From CAZQDP01 sp964592375 (lineage in GTDB: Bacteria; Bacillota; Clostridia; RUG12999), in assembly GCA_964592375.1 (NCBI GenBank), contig CAZQDP010000003.1, positions 1 through 64,000 of the forward strand: a stretch of 64,000 nt of DNA. The letters are read 5' to 3'. Positions 17,473 to 26,556 of this stretch are shown here, in pieces. The notes beneath the pieces were generated by a model. It saw only the letters and a list, made by a program, of their open reading frames with translations, made no database searches and had not been told where the DNA came from. The position numbers and the translations under genes are program-made. How positions within the stretch are numbered: position 1 is the stretch's first letter; each line of letters begins with the position of its first letter.

Positions 17473-20400
17473 ATGAAAAAAAATAGTTTCATGCTGATTT
17501 TGGCACTGCTCTTGAGTACCTGCACCACGATGGGCACCATGGCGCAGGATACGGTGAGCCTCATGGGCGCACCATCTACCTATTATCTTAGCACCGTGGA
17601 TTTCCAAAGCCTGAGCGCCGGAGCAAAATACAACAATATTACATACACATCGATTGTGCAAGATGGCACCAATAAATATCTGCAAATTGATTCATCCGTG
17701 TCCGGTGCGCCGTCGGTTACCTTTGGCCTTGGGAGCATTAGCACCACTCGGCTTACGGCGGAGTTTATGTATAAGCCGGTCTATGGTACGGATTATATTA
17801 ACATATCCATTTTAGGGCGAGACGGGAATGACACAATGGACTACCCCTATGTATCCACACAGGTTCACTGGGGGCAATTGCGCAATATGGCAGGTGATGT
17901 AGCAAATTCGCTTAGTTACGATAAATTCTATAAGGTGCAGTTTGATATCAATCCGGACACCTATGTTTTTGATGTATATATTGATGATGTGAAGGTCAAC
18001 GCTACGCCATGGCCTTTTAGAAACAATAGCAATGTGGTATCAAGCTATTCGCCACCTCTGCCTTTTTCCGGCAGAATTACGCTGAAGACGCTGACTATTC
18101 AGTCCTCCTCACCTGGCACGGTTACAAATCCGTTTCGCGCCGGATTTGACGATGTATGCGTGTACAACGGCGCGCCGTATATACTACCGACACCAACGCC
18201 GGATATATCACCCACACCGACTCCGCCCTCACTGCCATTTGCAGGAAACAAGCCGGGATACTTATTTGGGCCGGAATACTTTGATATTCCGCTTCATCTT
18301 GTGCCCGGTGCTTATGCAGGATATGGAGCAGACGGCGATGTAACAGTGAATGTAAAGGACTCATTTGATACGTATCTTACAATCAACTCGCAAATATCAG
18401 CAAAATCTTTTTTGCAGTTTCCGCTTGATGCTTCGCAGGTCAAAAATGGCGTTTTTACCGCATCATTTGATTATAAACCTGCCAAAACAACCGACAGTTT
18501 TCGTATCCTTTTAGAAGGCAAGGATTCGGATGATGCTACCGTCAAGCAGTATATCAACGTACCGCTTTCTGCTTTTGACGTAGGCGGGCAGACCATTTAC
18601 AATACCAATACATTTAGCACGATAGCCCTTGTGGTAGATACCGTCCATGCTACCTATGACATTTATATTAATGGCGAAAAGAAAAACACCTCCTCTTTTG
18701 CGTTTGCTGTGCCAAACGCCTCCAGTGTTGCATTTGAAAGCATGAAAATCTCAAGCGGTGCAGGTGCAGGACTATATCGCGGTGACTTTGATGATATCGC
18801 GGTCTATGCAGGGTTGCCTTCGGGAAAGACGTATCAAGGAGTAACGCTGCAAGGTTCCTCCTCCGTGATGCTTGCAAGCAACTCATCGGTTACAGTCAAA
18901 GCCTCTTCATTTAACAACACCGGTGTGAGCTTTACGGGAACACTGATAGCCATCCTAAAAAACGGCAACAAAGCAGTGGATATACAGATGATTAAAAATC
19001 TTGCCGTCAATCAGGGGATGGGAAGCCTTGGAAGCGTGGACTTTGATATTCCATCTCAAAGAGGCAATTATGAAGTAAAATTGATGCTATGGCGCAGTGA
19101 TGCGAATTTCATAAAACCCATTGCCACAAAAAGCGTGGCAGTGGATGCAAAATCGGCCGTCTATGTATCCTCTCGCGCCTATCGAAGCTATGCAGGATCA
19201 GGTGGTGCAGATATTTCTACGCCTGACTCCATTAAAAGATTTATGGCAACGGGCAACAAATGGTCTTATATTACAAGTAGCGCCCAAATCCAGAGCATTG
19301 TCAATTTGGGTGCAACCTTCCAAGGCGCACTCAATACCTGTTCGGGTACGCCAAATGCCGAAACAGGGCGCATTCCGGGGGGGATGGTTAGCTTTGCCGG
19401 CAATGCGTTGGTGGCACCGTGGATGTATTGGGGCGCACAATGGGGATGCATCAATCGTCCTGAGTATTATAATACCGTTTTTAGTATTGCAAAGACAACC
19501 ATTGATGCAGGAGCCACGGAATTCCAGCACGATGATGCCGCGGCCAATTACGGCGCACTCTCTTGGGCAGCGGGATGCTTCTGTGATAATTGTATTTCAG
19601 GGTTTAGGCAATATTTGAAAGATAATCTTTCTGCTGCCCAAATTTCAGCGATGGGTATTACCGATATTGACTCCTTCAATTACAAAACATGGATAGTAAA
19701 TCAGTATGGTATTACAACAGATGCAGAATATCTAGCCATTCGAAGCACATTGCCACAAAATGAGTATTATAAAAAATTTCAGCTTGTATCCTCTGAAAAC
19801 TATTATACCAAGCTTCGCAGTGAAATGAGTGCATATGCAGGAAGAAACATCTCTCTTTCTGTTAATATGAATGCAATGTCCATGAACAACATTGGGATAG
19901 ATGAACAATACCTCAGTGGGAGTTTTGATTATGGCATTACGGAGCACTCTGAGGCGGCGGCTTCACTGGATTATGTATTTAGTGCTGCACGATTGCGTAC
20001 GGATACCGGCACTCCCCTTATTGTTTCACCTGTTTTAAACCAAAAAGACAAAGCACTTGTGCGCCCTGCCATTGCATACACCTATGCGATGGGGCACTAT
20101 ATGCTCGTGCCATGGGATATTTGGCTGCCGGGCCTGAATATGCCTCGTTATTATGGGACGATATACGAATACGGCGACATGTATCAATTTATCAGAGAGA
20201 ATGCCTTTTTGTTTGATGGCTACGAAATCCCTGCCAAGGTGGGAGTACTGACTGATTGGCAGGATATCACAAGGGAAAGTGCAGGCACATACCGTAATTT
20301 TGTGAAAACCCTATTTGGTGCTGGCATTCCATATAAGGCACTCATGGTTTCATATAACCCAGAATATCCCCTGTATTCCCTTAACGCAGAAAAGCTAAAA

Positions 20401-22293
20401 GGGCTTGATTATGTGGTGGCTTACTCGCCGACGAGTCAGCTTTCTGCTCAGGACCTGGCCGTACTTACAAAAAGCGGTGTCACAGTCATCACTCCGGCCC
20501 AGGTCAATGCGGCATTTATTGATGCTCAGCCAAAAAGCCGGGTATCGGGTGCAGATGATTTATACAGCATCATTCGCTCAGACGGTGAGAATACAGCACT
20601 TCATATCATCAATAATAACGGGTATCATAAACCCACCAATATCACCGCGAGCATCGCCTCCTCCTTCCTCTTTCCGGATGATGAGGCATATTTATATCGG
20701 CCGGGCAGAGCACCTACAAAACTTTCCACCACTGTCAGTGGAGGAGAAGTCCACATGCAGATAGACAGCTTAGACGAATGGGGTATCATTTCCTTTGCAA
20801 AAAAAGGCATGCCACAAAATGCTCTTTGGAATTTGGATAAGTCCTATATGGGCTTTCCTGTGGGCAATCCTGCGCCTATGGGCAGTGGAAACATGGAGGG
20901 AGACAGACTGCAGCTCCAGTCGTCCGGTAAAGGAATCAATATGACGGTAACCGGAGATGAAGGTGCACAGGATGGATTTTCATTCGTTTACAAAAATATC
21001 ACTTCGCCGCTACTGAGAGATTACAGCGTGCAAGCAGTCATTGAAAATATCAGCGGTCCGATTGGGGCATCGGCTGGGGTAATGCTCAGAGAGAGCCCAG
21101 CCTCTAATGCCAAGTTTGCTTCGCTGAGAAGAACGGTAAACGGATACTTGTATCTAGATTACCGCAAAATAGTAAACGGTACTGCTCAAACCATTAGCCT
21201 TGGCAAAAACAGCACGCCATTTTTAAAGATGCAAAAAGAGAGTGGACTGCTGGTGCCCTACGCTTCGGTAGATGGGCAGAATTATACGAAATTACACGCA
21301 GGCATAGATGTTGAGCTTGCCATGGCCAGTGCAGGTGTATTTGCCATGTCGGATAGCACAGGAACACTTGCCACCGCACTGATGGCCAGAATGGATGTCG
21401 ATGAAGGGGTCAAGCTACTATCATCCGCTGATATTTCCAATATTTCCATCGGTGAGGATGCCATTTTGATAAAAACCTCCGGCGCAAAAGATATTACGGT
21501 TACCGCCAGTATCAGAGGACAGAGTGCAACCATCGACAAGGACATGTACACGCTTTCTGCTAGCACCGCTGCCATCACCATAGAACCAGGCAGCCGCATA
21601 GCAGGAAATGCGGCGGGCAGCTGTGTGCTCACCATCACCATACCCACAAAGGAAGGTAGCGTGCAACAGACGCTGCCAGTAACGGTGGAGGATCAAATTT
21701 TGGTGTTTGAGGAAAACTTTGAATCATATGATGCGGATGGTGCGATTTCCGAAAGTGTTTGGAAAATCACAGGTGTGCCTGCAGACGGCTTTGTTAAGGC
21801 CATTACAAGACCTGCCGGCATTACGGGTGACACCACAGGTGGACAATGCGTGCACCTAAAAGTAGATGAAAACCCAGCTTCGCTGGACATCTTAGCAACC
21901 TATCCAAAACTACAGGAACAAATGGCAGTGGAGTTTGATTATATGTATGTGCTAGACCCGGCAAAGACCGCATCCGGAGCGGATATTACGTATATTATGG
22001 GAAGCGGCATGAATATGTCCTTCTTTGGCGGGAAGACAGTATTTGCCTATATGTCAAACGGAGTAGGATATACAGCACAAAGTGGAACGCAGTATAATCG
22101 ATGGTATAAAATGAAATACGAGATAGATATTGTGGCAGGTACATTCACCTGGTATGTGGACGGCACAGCCATTGCCGTGAATAAGGCTTTCCGAATACCT
22201 ACCACCAGTTTGTATCAGATTAGCTTTGGCACCACAACCAATAGCGTAAAGGCAGATATTTATGTGGATAACATTAAGATATATGACAAATAA
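17473..22293 (+). CDS. Giant secreted multidomain glycosidase-like protein
   Basis: A 1606-residue exported protein. Residues 1-25 form a signal peptide. Two LamG/concanavalin-like sandwich domains (about 35-230 and 260-445) are joined by a Pro-Thr linker (about 239-252). A small Ig-like domain (about 455-565) precedes a TIM-barrel-like domain (about 570-1000) with HDD at 686-688 and a CFCDNC cysteine motif at 702-707, which resembles the metal motif of GH42-type enzymes. Beta-rich domains and a C-terminal LamG-like domain (about 1415-1606) follow. No anchor is visible. It is paralogous to the 1658-residue protein at 42658-47634. The ribosome binding site spacing is long (AAAGGA, 13-base gap). 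Substrate unknown; likely a large extracellular glycan. Confidence 0.8.
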   Translation: MKKNSFMLILALLLSTCTTMGTMAQDTVSLMGAPSTYYLSTVDFQSLSAGAKYNNITYTSIVQDGTNKYLQIDSSVSGAPSVTFGLGSISTTRLTAEFMYKPVYGTDYINISILGRDGNDTMDYPYVSTQVHWGQLRNMAGDVANSLSYDKFYKVQFDINPDTYVFDVYIDDVKVNATPWPFRNNSNVVSSYSPPLPFSGRITLKTLTIQSSSPGTVTNPFRAGFDDVCVYNGAPYILPTPTPDISPTPTPPSLPFAGNKPGYLFGPEYFDIPLHLVPGAYAGYGADGDVTVNVKDSFDTYLTINSQISAKSFLQFPLDASQVKNGVFTASFDYKPAKTTDSFRILLEGKDSDDATVKQYINVPLSAFDVGGQTIYNTNTFSTIALVVDTVHATYDIYINGEKKNTSSFAFAVPNASSVAFESMKISSGAGAGLYRGDFDDIAVYAGLPSGKTYQGVTLQGSSSVMLASNSSVTVKASSFNNTGVSFTGTLIAILKNGNKAVDIQMIKNLAVNQGMGSLGSVDFDIPSQRGNYEVKLMLWRSDANFIKPIATKSVAVDAKSAVYVSSRAYRSYAGSGGADISTPDSIKRFMATGNKWSYITSSAQIQSIVNLGATFQGALNTCSGTPNAETGRIPGGMVSFAGNALVAPWMYWGAQWGCINRPEYYNTVFSIAKTTIDAGATEFQHDDAAANYGALSWAAGCFCDNCISGFRQYLKDNLSAAQISAMGITDIDSFNYKTWIVNQYGITTDAEYLAIRSTLPQNEYYKKFQLVSSENYYTKLRSEMSAYAGRNISLSVNMNAMSMNNIGIDEQYLSGSFDYGITEHSEAAASLDYVFSAARLRTDTGTPLIVSPVLNQKDKALVRPAIAYTYAMGHYMLVPWDIWLPGLNMPRYYGTIYEYGDMYQFIRENAFLFDGYEIPAKVGVLTDWQDITRESAGTYRNFVKTLFGAGIPYKALMVSYNPEYPLYSLNAEKLKGLDYVVAYSPTSQLSAQDLAVLTKSGVTVITPAQVNAAFIDAQPKSRVSGADDLYSIIRSDGENTALHIINNNGYHKPTNITASIASSFLFPDDEAYLYRPGRAPTKLSTTVSGGEVHMQIDSLDEWGIISFAKKGMPQNALWNLDKSYMGFPVGNPAPMGSGNMEGDRLQLQSSGKGINMTVTGDEGAQDGFSFVYKNITSPLLRDYSVQAVIENISGPIGASAGVMLRESPASNAKFASLRRTVNGYLYLDYRKIVNGTAQTISLGKNSTPFLKMQKESGLLVPYASVDGQNYTKLHAGIDVELAMASAGVFAMSDSTGTLATALMARMDVDEGVKLLSSADISNISIGEDAILIKTSGAKDITVTASIRGQSATIDKDMYTLSASTAAITIEPGSRIAGNAAGSCVLTITIPTKEGSVQQTLPVTVEDQILVFEENFESYDADGAISESVWKITGVPADGFVKAITRPAGITGDTTGGQCVHLKVDENPASLDILATYPKLQEQMAVEFDYMYVLDPAKTASGADITYIMGSGMNMSFFGGKTVFAYMSNGVGYTAQSGTQYNRWYKMKYEIDIVAGTFTWYVDGTAIAVNKAFRIPTTSLYQISFGTTTNSVKADIYVDNIKIYDK

Positions 22294-22328
22294 TAATGTA
22301 AAAAAGTCAAAAAAATGAATTTTTGTAA

Positions 22329-22357
22329 TTGACATGGGTACCATAATGTGATATAAT
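22329..22357 (+). promoter_or_regulatory. Consensus sigmaA promoter of the rplU operon
   Basis: TTGACA at 22329-22334, 17-bp spacer, TATAAT at 22352-22357: a perfect match to consensus, as expected for a ribosomal protein operon. Confidence 0.95.
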
Positions 22358-22363
22358 TTCATA

Positions 22364-22416
22364 CTAGCCGCATAAGTTGGGTTATAAATGGCCATTCGCC
22401 TACCCAAAGCTTAGCG
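22364..22416 (+). promoter_or_regulatory. L21-leader-like RNA hairpin
   Basis: The transcribed leader folds as nested stems: CGCATAAG (22369-22376) with CTTAGCG (22410-22416, one bulged A), TGGGT (22378-22382) with ACCCA (22402-22406), and an inner GGC/GCC hairpin. Position and shape match the Firmicutes L21 leader thought to give autogenous control by ribosomal protein L21. Assignment is by structure and context; no covariance search was run. Confidence 0.7.
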
Positions 22417-22443
22417 AGTATGGAGGATGGAGGTGTAGCATTT

Positions 22444-22755
22444 ATGTATGCTATTATTGAAACAGGCGGAAAGCAGTACAAGGTTTGCGAAGGTGATTTT
22501 ATCTACGTAGAAAAGCTTGGCTGTGAAGCTGGAGACGCCATTGTATTTGACAAGGTAATCGCCATTGTAGACGGAGAAAATACCAATTTTGGAGCTCCTG
22601 TCGTAGAAGGGGCAGCGGTGGAAGCGGTTGCTATTGCAAACGGCAAGGAAAAAAAGGTTAGAATTTTTAAGTACAAGGCCAAAAAGGGTTATCGCAAACG
22701 TCAAGGACATAGGCAGCCGTACACCAAGGTTGAGATTAAAAAGATTACGGCCTAA
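22444..22755 (+). CDS. rplU: 50S ribosomal protein L21
   Basis: A 103-residue L21. The N-terminus [13 protein letters not shown] and the basic C-terminal block [19 protein letters not shown] are diagnostic. The start at 22444 follows GGAGGTG at 22429-22435. It is the first gene of the conserved rplU-prp-rpmA operon and binds 23S rRNA in the large subunit. Confidence 0.99.
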   Translation: MYAIIETGGKQYKVCEGDFIYVEKLGCEAGDAIVFDKVIAIVDGENTNFGAPVVEGAAVEAVAIANGKEKKVRIFKYKAKKGYRKRQGHRQPYTKVEIKKITA

Positions 22756-22758
22756 GTC

Positions 22759-23085
22759 ATGATAAAGGTACACTTATGGTATACCAAAGATGGCCACATG
22801 AAGTCATATGCAGTGATGGGCCATTCAGGAATTGCACCACAAGGGAAAGACATTCTGTGTGCCGCGGTATCCGGAGGCGTACAGGCGATTACCGTCGGTA
22901 TGCTAAAGGTAGCCGGCAAACAGGCTACATTCAAAAAAAAGAAGGGGTTTTTATACTGCGCTGTTCCTGAGCGAATTGCGAAAAGAGCAGAAATTGCTGC
23001 CCTTACAGATGCCTTGGAGGCTTTTATCACAGAGCTTGCGGGTCAGTATAAAAACAATATAGATGTTGTAAGACGAAAGGTGTGA
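22759..23085 (+). CDS. prp: Ribosomal-processing cysteine protease Prp
   Basis: A 108-residue Prp. The catalytic pair is visible as His22 in GHSG and Cys34 in DILCAAVS, the same numbering as the S. aureus enzyme. Prp removes the N-terminal extension of ribosomal protein L27 in Firmicutes and is essential there. Its place between rplU and rpmA is conserved. The last 36 bp of this gene are repeated before the second rpmA copy at 30346. Confidence 0.97.
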   Translation: MIKVHLWYTKDGHMKSYAVMGHSGIAPQGKDILCAAVSGGVQAITVGMLKVAGKQATFKKKKGFLYCAVPERIAKRAEIAALTDALEAFITELAGQYKNNIDVVRRKV

Positions 23086-23393
23086 CGAAGATGTTTAAAA
23101 TTGATATTCAATTATTTGCACATAAAAAAGGTGTGGGTAGCACCAAGAACGGTCGCGACAGTGAAGCCAAAAGATTAGGCGTAAAAAGAGCGGACGGCCA
23201 GTTTGTTCTTGCAGGCAATATTCTTGTTCGGCAGAGAGGCACAAAAATCCATCCGGGTTCCAATGTCGGCAAGGGCAGTGACGATACATTATTTGCGCTT
23301 ATCAGCGGCAAAGTAAAATTTGAGCGACTTGGCAAAGATAAAAAGCAGGTTAGCATTTACGCATAAACGAAAACAAAAATAAAAGGCAAGCAA
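23050..23393 (+). repeat. Left copy of a 344-bp direct repeat carrying rpmA
   Basis: This block (end of prp, all of rpmA, and the 5' arm plus part of the loop of the rpmA terminator) is repeated at 30305-30648. By eye the two copies differ at three positions, all outside the rpmA coding region: A/T in the ribosome binding site region, and C/T and A/C just after the stop codon. The left copy is joined to the native operon and loses identity inside the terminator loop. Confidence 0.95.
23091..23366 (+). CDS. rpmA: 50S ribosomal protein L27, copy 1 (operon copy)
   Basis: A 91-residue L27 with the Firmicutes-type N-terminal extension [10 protein letters not shown] before AHKKG, the Prp cleavage region. 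The start ATG at 23091 follows AAAGGTG. This copy is driven by the rplU promoter. Its own terminator has lost the 3' arm because the restriction island begins in the loop at 23394. L27 reaches the peptidyl transferase centre with its N-terminus. obgE, which often follows rpmA, is absent. Confidence 0.98.
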   Translation: MFKIDIQLFAHKKGVGSTKNGRDSEAKRLGVKRADGQFVLAGNILVRQRGTKIHPGSNVGKGSDDTLFALISGKVKFERLGKDKKQVSIYA

Positions 23394-23468
23394 ATGAGAT
23401 TTCAACTTAGGGATTAATTAAAGCAAGTAAATTCCTTACCAACTCTTTTGAAGCTGAAACCCGAAAGT

Positions 23469-23517
23469 AAAGACTGCACCGAAGGATTAAACCTTTATTG
23501 CAGTCTTTGTTGTTTTG
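23469..23517 (+). terminator. Replacement terminator after the left rpmA copy
   Basis: AAAGACTGCA (23469-23478) pairs perfectly with TGCAGTCTTT (23499-23508), followed by GTTGTTTTG. It lies inside the island, 100 bp after the rpmA stop, and could end the rplU operon transcript now that the native terminator is broken. Confidence 0.7.
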
Positions 23518-23673
23518 TGGTTTAAAGTATTTTTACAGATTCGAGTGTTCGCTGTCTTTCGCTTGATAAAGAAAATTGAATATGTAGCGTAATTTTTATT
23601 CTCTTATTATGAACTAATCTACATAAATTTTTTCGTCCTTGCAAAACTTTTCGTAAATAATTACCACTCTGTT

Positions 23674-24903
23674 TCAGCTTATAATCAAATCCACTAATGC
23701 TGTACCAATGCGAGTTACCAATGGAACGACTAGGGCGTTGCCCATTGTAAAATATCGCATCTTTTCAGGCATACCTGTATTTGTCCAGTTGTCTGGAAAC
23801 CCATTTAGTCGTTCACATTCAAGTGGTGTTAATGTGCGTAACCGCTCAGTAGTTAAGTCTTTTACAACATGGGATGTTCGTCCTATCTTTGATTCCGATG
23901 TAAGCATTGTTCGCGAAGGCATATCTAGCGGTTCTGGGAACTTAACACTTCCTTCAGAAAAATAATATTTGCTTCCGTCTTTTCTGTGGCGAAGTTCATT
24001 TTTCGCTCCTTTTGCATATATCCATTGGGTGATGTCATTTTCGCGTAAAAAATAATGCTCATCTACAGGTGTAGTTTCTAGAACTGCTTGCAATGGTATA
24101 GATTTTTCATACTTGGGCTGTACATCCACGGAGTATATGCGAGCGTTCATCATAACACCGGCATTATATAAGCGTACACGCTGACTATGTAGAACGGATT
24201 CAATATTCATATATTTCATTTCATCTATCCAATTATTTGTAAATGTTCTACTGTGAGTTTCGATAGGGAAAGCCAGTGAAAATATGCCATTCTTTGTAAT
24301 GTGCTGATGCATTGCTTTTAAACCTCGGGTGCATACTCCTTCCGCTAAACAGCGGAATATTTCTGTTTCGTTGAGATATGCTATAATAAAAGTTCGTCTT
24401 CGGCGTTGAGCTTGTCCATAATCAGCTGCATTTATAACACGCCATTCGACGGCGTATCCCTTTTCATATAAACAACGTAAAATAATAGAAAAATCACGAC
24501 CGTATTGCTTGGCAGGAGACCTAAGTATCCAATCAACATTTTCTAGTAGGATATACTTAGGTTTCTTTTCTTTTATAATGTCATCTATCTGCCACCAGAG
24601 CACGCCTTTTGCACCCTCGATACCGGCAGAGTTCTTTTTCATTATAGAATAGTCTTGGCAAGGGAACCCCCCTACGAGAAGGTCGTGGTCAGGCACATCA
24701 TGTTTGACTTTTGCAATATCACAACAAACATGAGAAACTTTGCTTCCAAAGTGTGATGTATAGCACTCGAAAGCATACTGTTTCTGCATTGATGGTTCCC
24801 ATTGGTTAACCCACAAAAATTTGTAATGCTCAGATGCCCTCTCAAGTCCTAATCGAAAGCCTCCCACTCCAGCAAAAAGTTCAACTGTTCTAATACTTTT
24901 CAT
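23674..24903 (-). CDS. DNA (cytosine-5)-methyltransferase, M.Sau3AI-like (M1)
   Basis: A 409-residue 5mC methyltransferase with all key motifs: I (ELFAGVGGFRLGL, SAM binding), IV with catalytic Cys82 in GGFPCQDYS, VI (ENV, 121-123), VIII (QRRRRTF), a target-recognition region (about 180-320), IX and X (MGNALVVPLVTRIG). The start at 24903 is fixed by GGAGG five bases upstream. It closely resembles M.Sau3AI as I recall that sequence. It is separated by 500 bp of decayed sequence from the rest of the restriction cluster, so it probably has its own promoter. A second paralogue lies at 28041-29255. Confidence 0.95.
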   Translation of the reverse strand: MKSIRTVELFAGVGGFRLGLERASEHYKFLWVNQWEPSMQKQYAFECYTSHFGSKVSHVCCDIAKVKHDVPDHDLLVGGFPCQDYSIMKKNSAGIEGAKGVLWWQIDDIIKEKKPKYILLENVDWILRSPAKQYGRDFSIILRCLYEKGYAVEWRVINAADYGQAQRRRRTFIIAYLNETEIFRCLAEGVCTRGLKAMHQHITKNGIFSLAFPIETHSRTFTNNWIDEMKYMNIESVLHSQRVRLYNAGVMMNARIYSVDVQPKYEKSIPLQAVLETTPVDEHYFLRENDITQWIYAKGAKNELRHRKDGSKYYFSEGSVKFPEPLDMPSRTMLTSESKIGRTSHVVKDLTTERLRTLTPLECERLNGFPDNWTNTGMPEKMRYFTMGNALVVPLVTRIGTALVDLIIS

Positions 24904-25404
24904 GACATCCTCCATATATCAGCATTATTTTATACTATATAAAGCACAACACAGAGAGCCGGCAATACGCCTATCTGTGTTGTTGATTTATTCGTGTGCT
25001 GCAGTCACGGGATTAATGATATCATAAACACAGTATTCTGTATTCATCTATACATACTCTCCCCCAAAATGCATCTAGATTCAGCTATCCCCTTAAGGTC
25101 ATTGTCAACAACCCAAATCGCGATTCGAATTATCTAGATTTCCTCTATTCAGTATTCTCAGTTGCGTTTTAGTCAATCTTCTGTATAGCCAACCTTTTCC
25201 GATACAGGATTCACGCCAATAAGAAAAGCCATGCAGCACTTGAAAATTGCTATATCCAGCGTAGGGAATAAACCGTCGCTTTTGATAACGATAGCCGAAA
25301 TGCTAAAGTTGTTAACTAGCAGCTTTTCAGCATAGCCACCTTTTAGTTTTTACTCTCCATATACTTTCGGGTCTCTGTGTAGTATAATTATTCCTTTGAA
25401 TGTT
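24904..25404 (-). pseudogene. Decayed coding sequence between M1 and the nuclease gene
   Basis: No intact gene. On the minus strand a frame after the nuclease stop reads NHETFKGIIILHRDPKVYGE, then a stop codon at 25352-25350, then in the same frame KLKGGYAEKLLVNNF and on through GVNPVSEKVGYTED to a stop at 25173-25175. It has no start or ribosome binding site. Further along, short protein-like frames occur, including MNTEYCVYDIINPV. This looks like the remains of a gene; I cannot name it. Confidence 0.4.
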
Positions 25405-26556
25405 TCATGGTTCGTCAGTCCGCTCAAACTGAGGAGTTACATCAACATAGCTGATTAAACCATCATCATATGAATATTTTAGAAACTTAAGTTCCATCCA
25501 TCGTTTATTCCGAACAGGGTGACTTCCGAGTGTATAATATCGTTTAGCCACATTACGATAATATTCAGCAATATCACCTTCATAGTTTGATGCGATTATA
25601 CAGGCTTCAATAGCCTCGTAATCCCCATAGGCATATTCGTTACATACCCAATCCACATATTTAAGCACCTGATCAATGGTGTCATAATATGCAGAATCCC
25701 TTTTTAGTTCAGCAACAAGATATTCAAAGGGAATTTTTGTGCCTGCTAGATAACGCATCGCTAAAACATCGATTTTATCCATATAATCTATTGACTTAAA
25801 CGGTGAAGCGATGACTTGGTGTGAAACGTAGTCCCAAATCCCTAAAGGCTGATCTCGGTTATAGCAAATGTCATATACAACCGCAGCTTCCAACGCCATT
25901 TCGTGCCTTGTTTTGTTCCCAGTGCAACAGGTGCGTAACATTGCCTCTGGAGTAATGATATATTGGGACAAATCTTTAGATGCAATATAAGTATGTGTTG
26001 CAGCCTTTTCAGCAAAGATGTGAGTTCTTGTTTGTGTTTCCTGCTGACGTCGCAGAAGGAAAATTTCTTTCAATGATTCGTTTTCTTCATCGCCAAGTTT
26101 GATAAAAGAAACCTTCCAAAACGCACGAAGCATTTTAATGGTATTAGGCTTATATGTCAGTATCTCGTCAGTATCAATGCCTTCCTCAAAAAAATAGGGA
26201 GAGCCTTTAAATGTGCAGATCCAGCGATAATGGGAGCTATCCGCCCCAAAATCCACCAATAAGTCATCATGGATATCTTGATATTCAACATCTATTTTGG
26301 CTGATGAGTTTGGATAGTTACAATACTTACAGTCTGGCCCCACAGTTATTAGTTCTCCTATTCCATAATATTTGCGTTTACAGAAGAAGTAAATGTTGTC
26401 ATTAGGTTTCATAGACATATAGTCTGCAAGAGTTCCTTCAAAGGGAATAGGAGATAAACTATTTAGATAAGTTGAATAGATTCCTTTTTCTGCACATTTG
26501 CGGATGACATCAACAGAATCAGCATTTCCACCAATTGCAAATACATATCCCGCCAT
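25405..26556 (-). CDS. Protein with EVE-like N-terminus and NucS/DUF91-like nuclease C-terminus
   Basis: A 383-residue protein translationally coupled to the Sau3AI-like gene: its ATG shares one base with that gene's stop (TAATG), and GGGAGGAG lies just before. Residues 1-75 (YVFAIGGNADSVDVI ... NIYFFCKRKYYGIGEL) look like an EVE/PUA-like base-reading fold. Residues about 215-310 have a PD-(D/E)XK pattern of the NucS/DUF91 type: Asp263 in KIDVLA, Glu283-Leu-Lys285 in VAELKRD, then DQVLKYVDWV. This suggests a modified-DNA reader joined to a nuclease, acting as second effector or helper of the restriction system. The domain names are my inference from motif shape; the nuclease part is the firmer one. 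Confidence 0.6.
   Translation of the reverse strand: MAGYVFAIGGNADSVDVIRKCAEKGIYSTYLNSLSPIPFEGTLADYMSMKPNDNIYFFCKRKYYGIGELITVGPDCKYCNYPNSSAKIDVEYQDIHDDLLVDFGADSSHYRWICTFKGSPYFFEEGIDTDEILTYKPNTIKMLRAFWKVSFIKLGDEENESLKEIFLLRRQQETQTRTHIFAEKAATHTYIASKDLSQYIITPEAMLRTCCTGNKTRHEMALEAAVVYDICYNRDQPLGIWDYVSHQVIASPFKSIDYMDKIDVLAMRYLAGTKIPFEYLVAELKRDSAYYDTIDQVLKYVDWVCNEYAYGDYEAIEACIIASNYEGDIAEYYRNVAKRYYTLGSHPVRNKRWMELKFLKYSYDDGLISYVDVTPQFERTDEP

Noticed and set aside
23095..23356. Antisense frames of 64 and 82 codons opposite rpmA, repeated at 30350-30611
   Set aside because: They recur only because rpmA is duplicated; no start signals.
23050..23393. Target-site duplication made by a transposase
   Set aside because: 344 bp is far longer than any usual duplication; recombination or capture of rpmA by the element is more likely.
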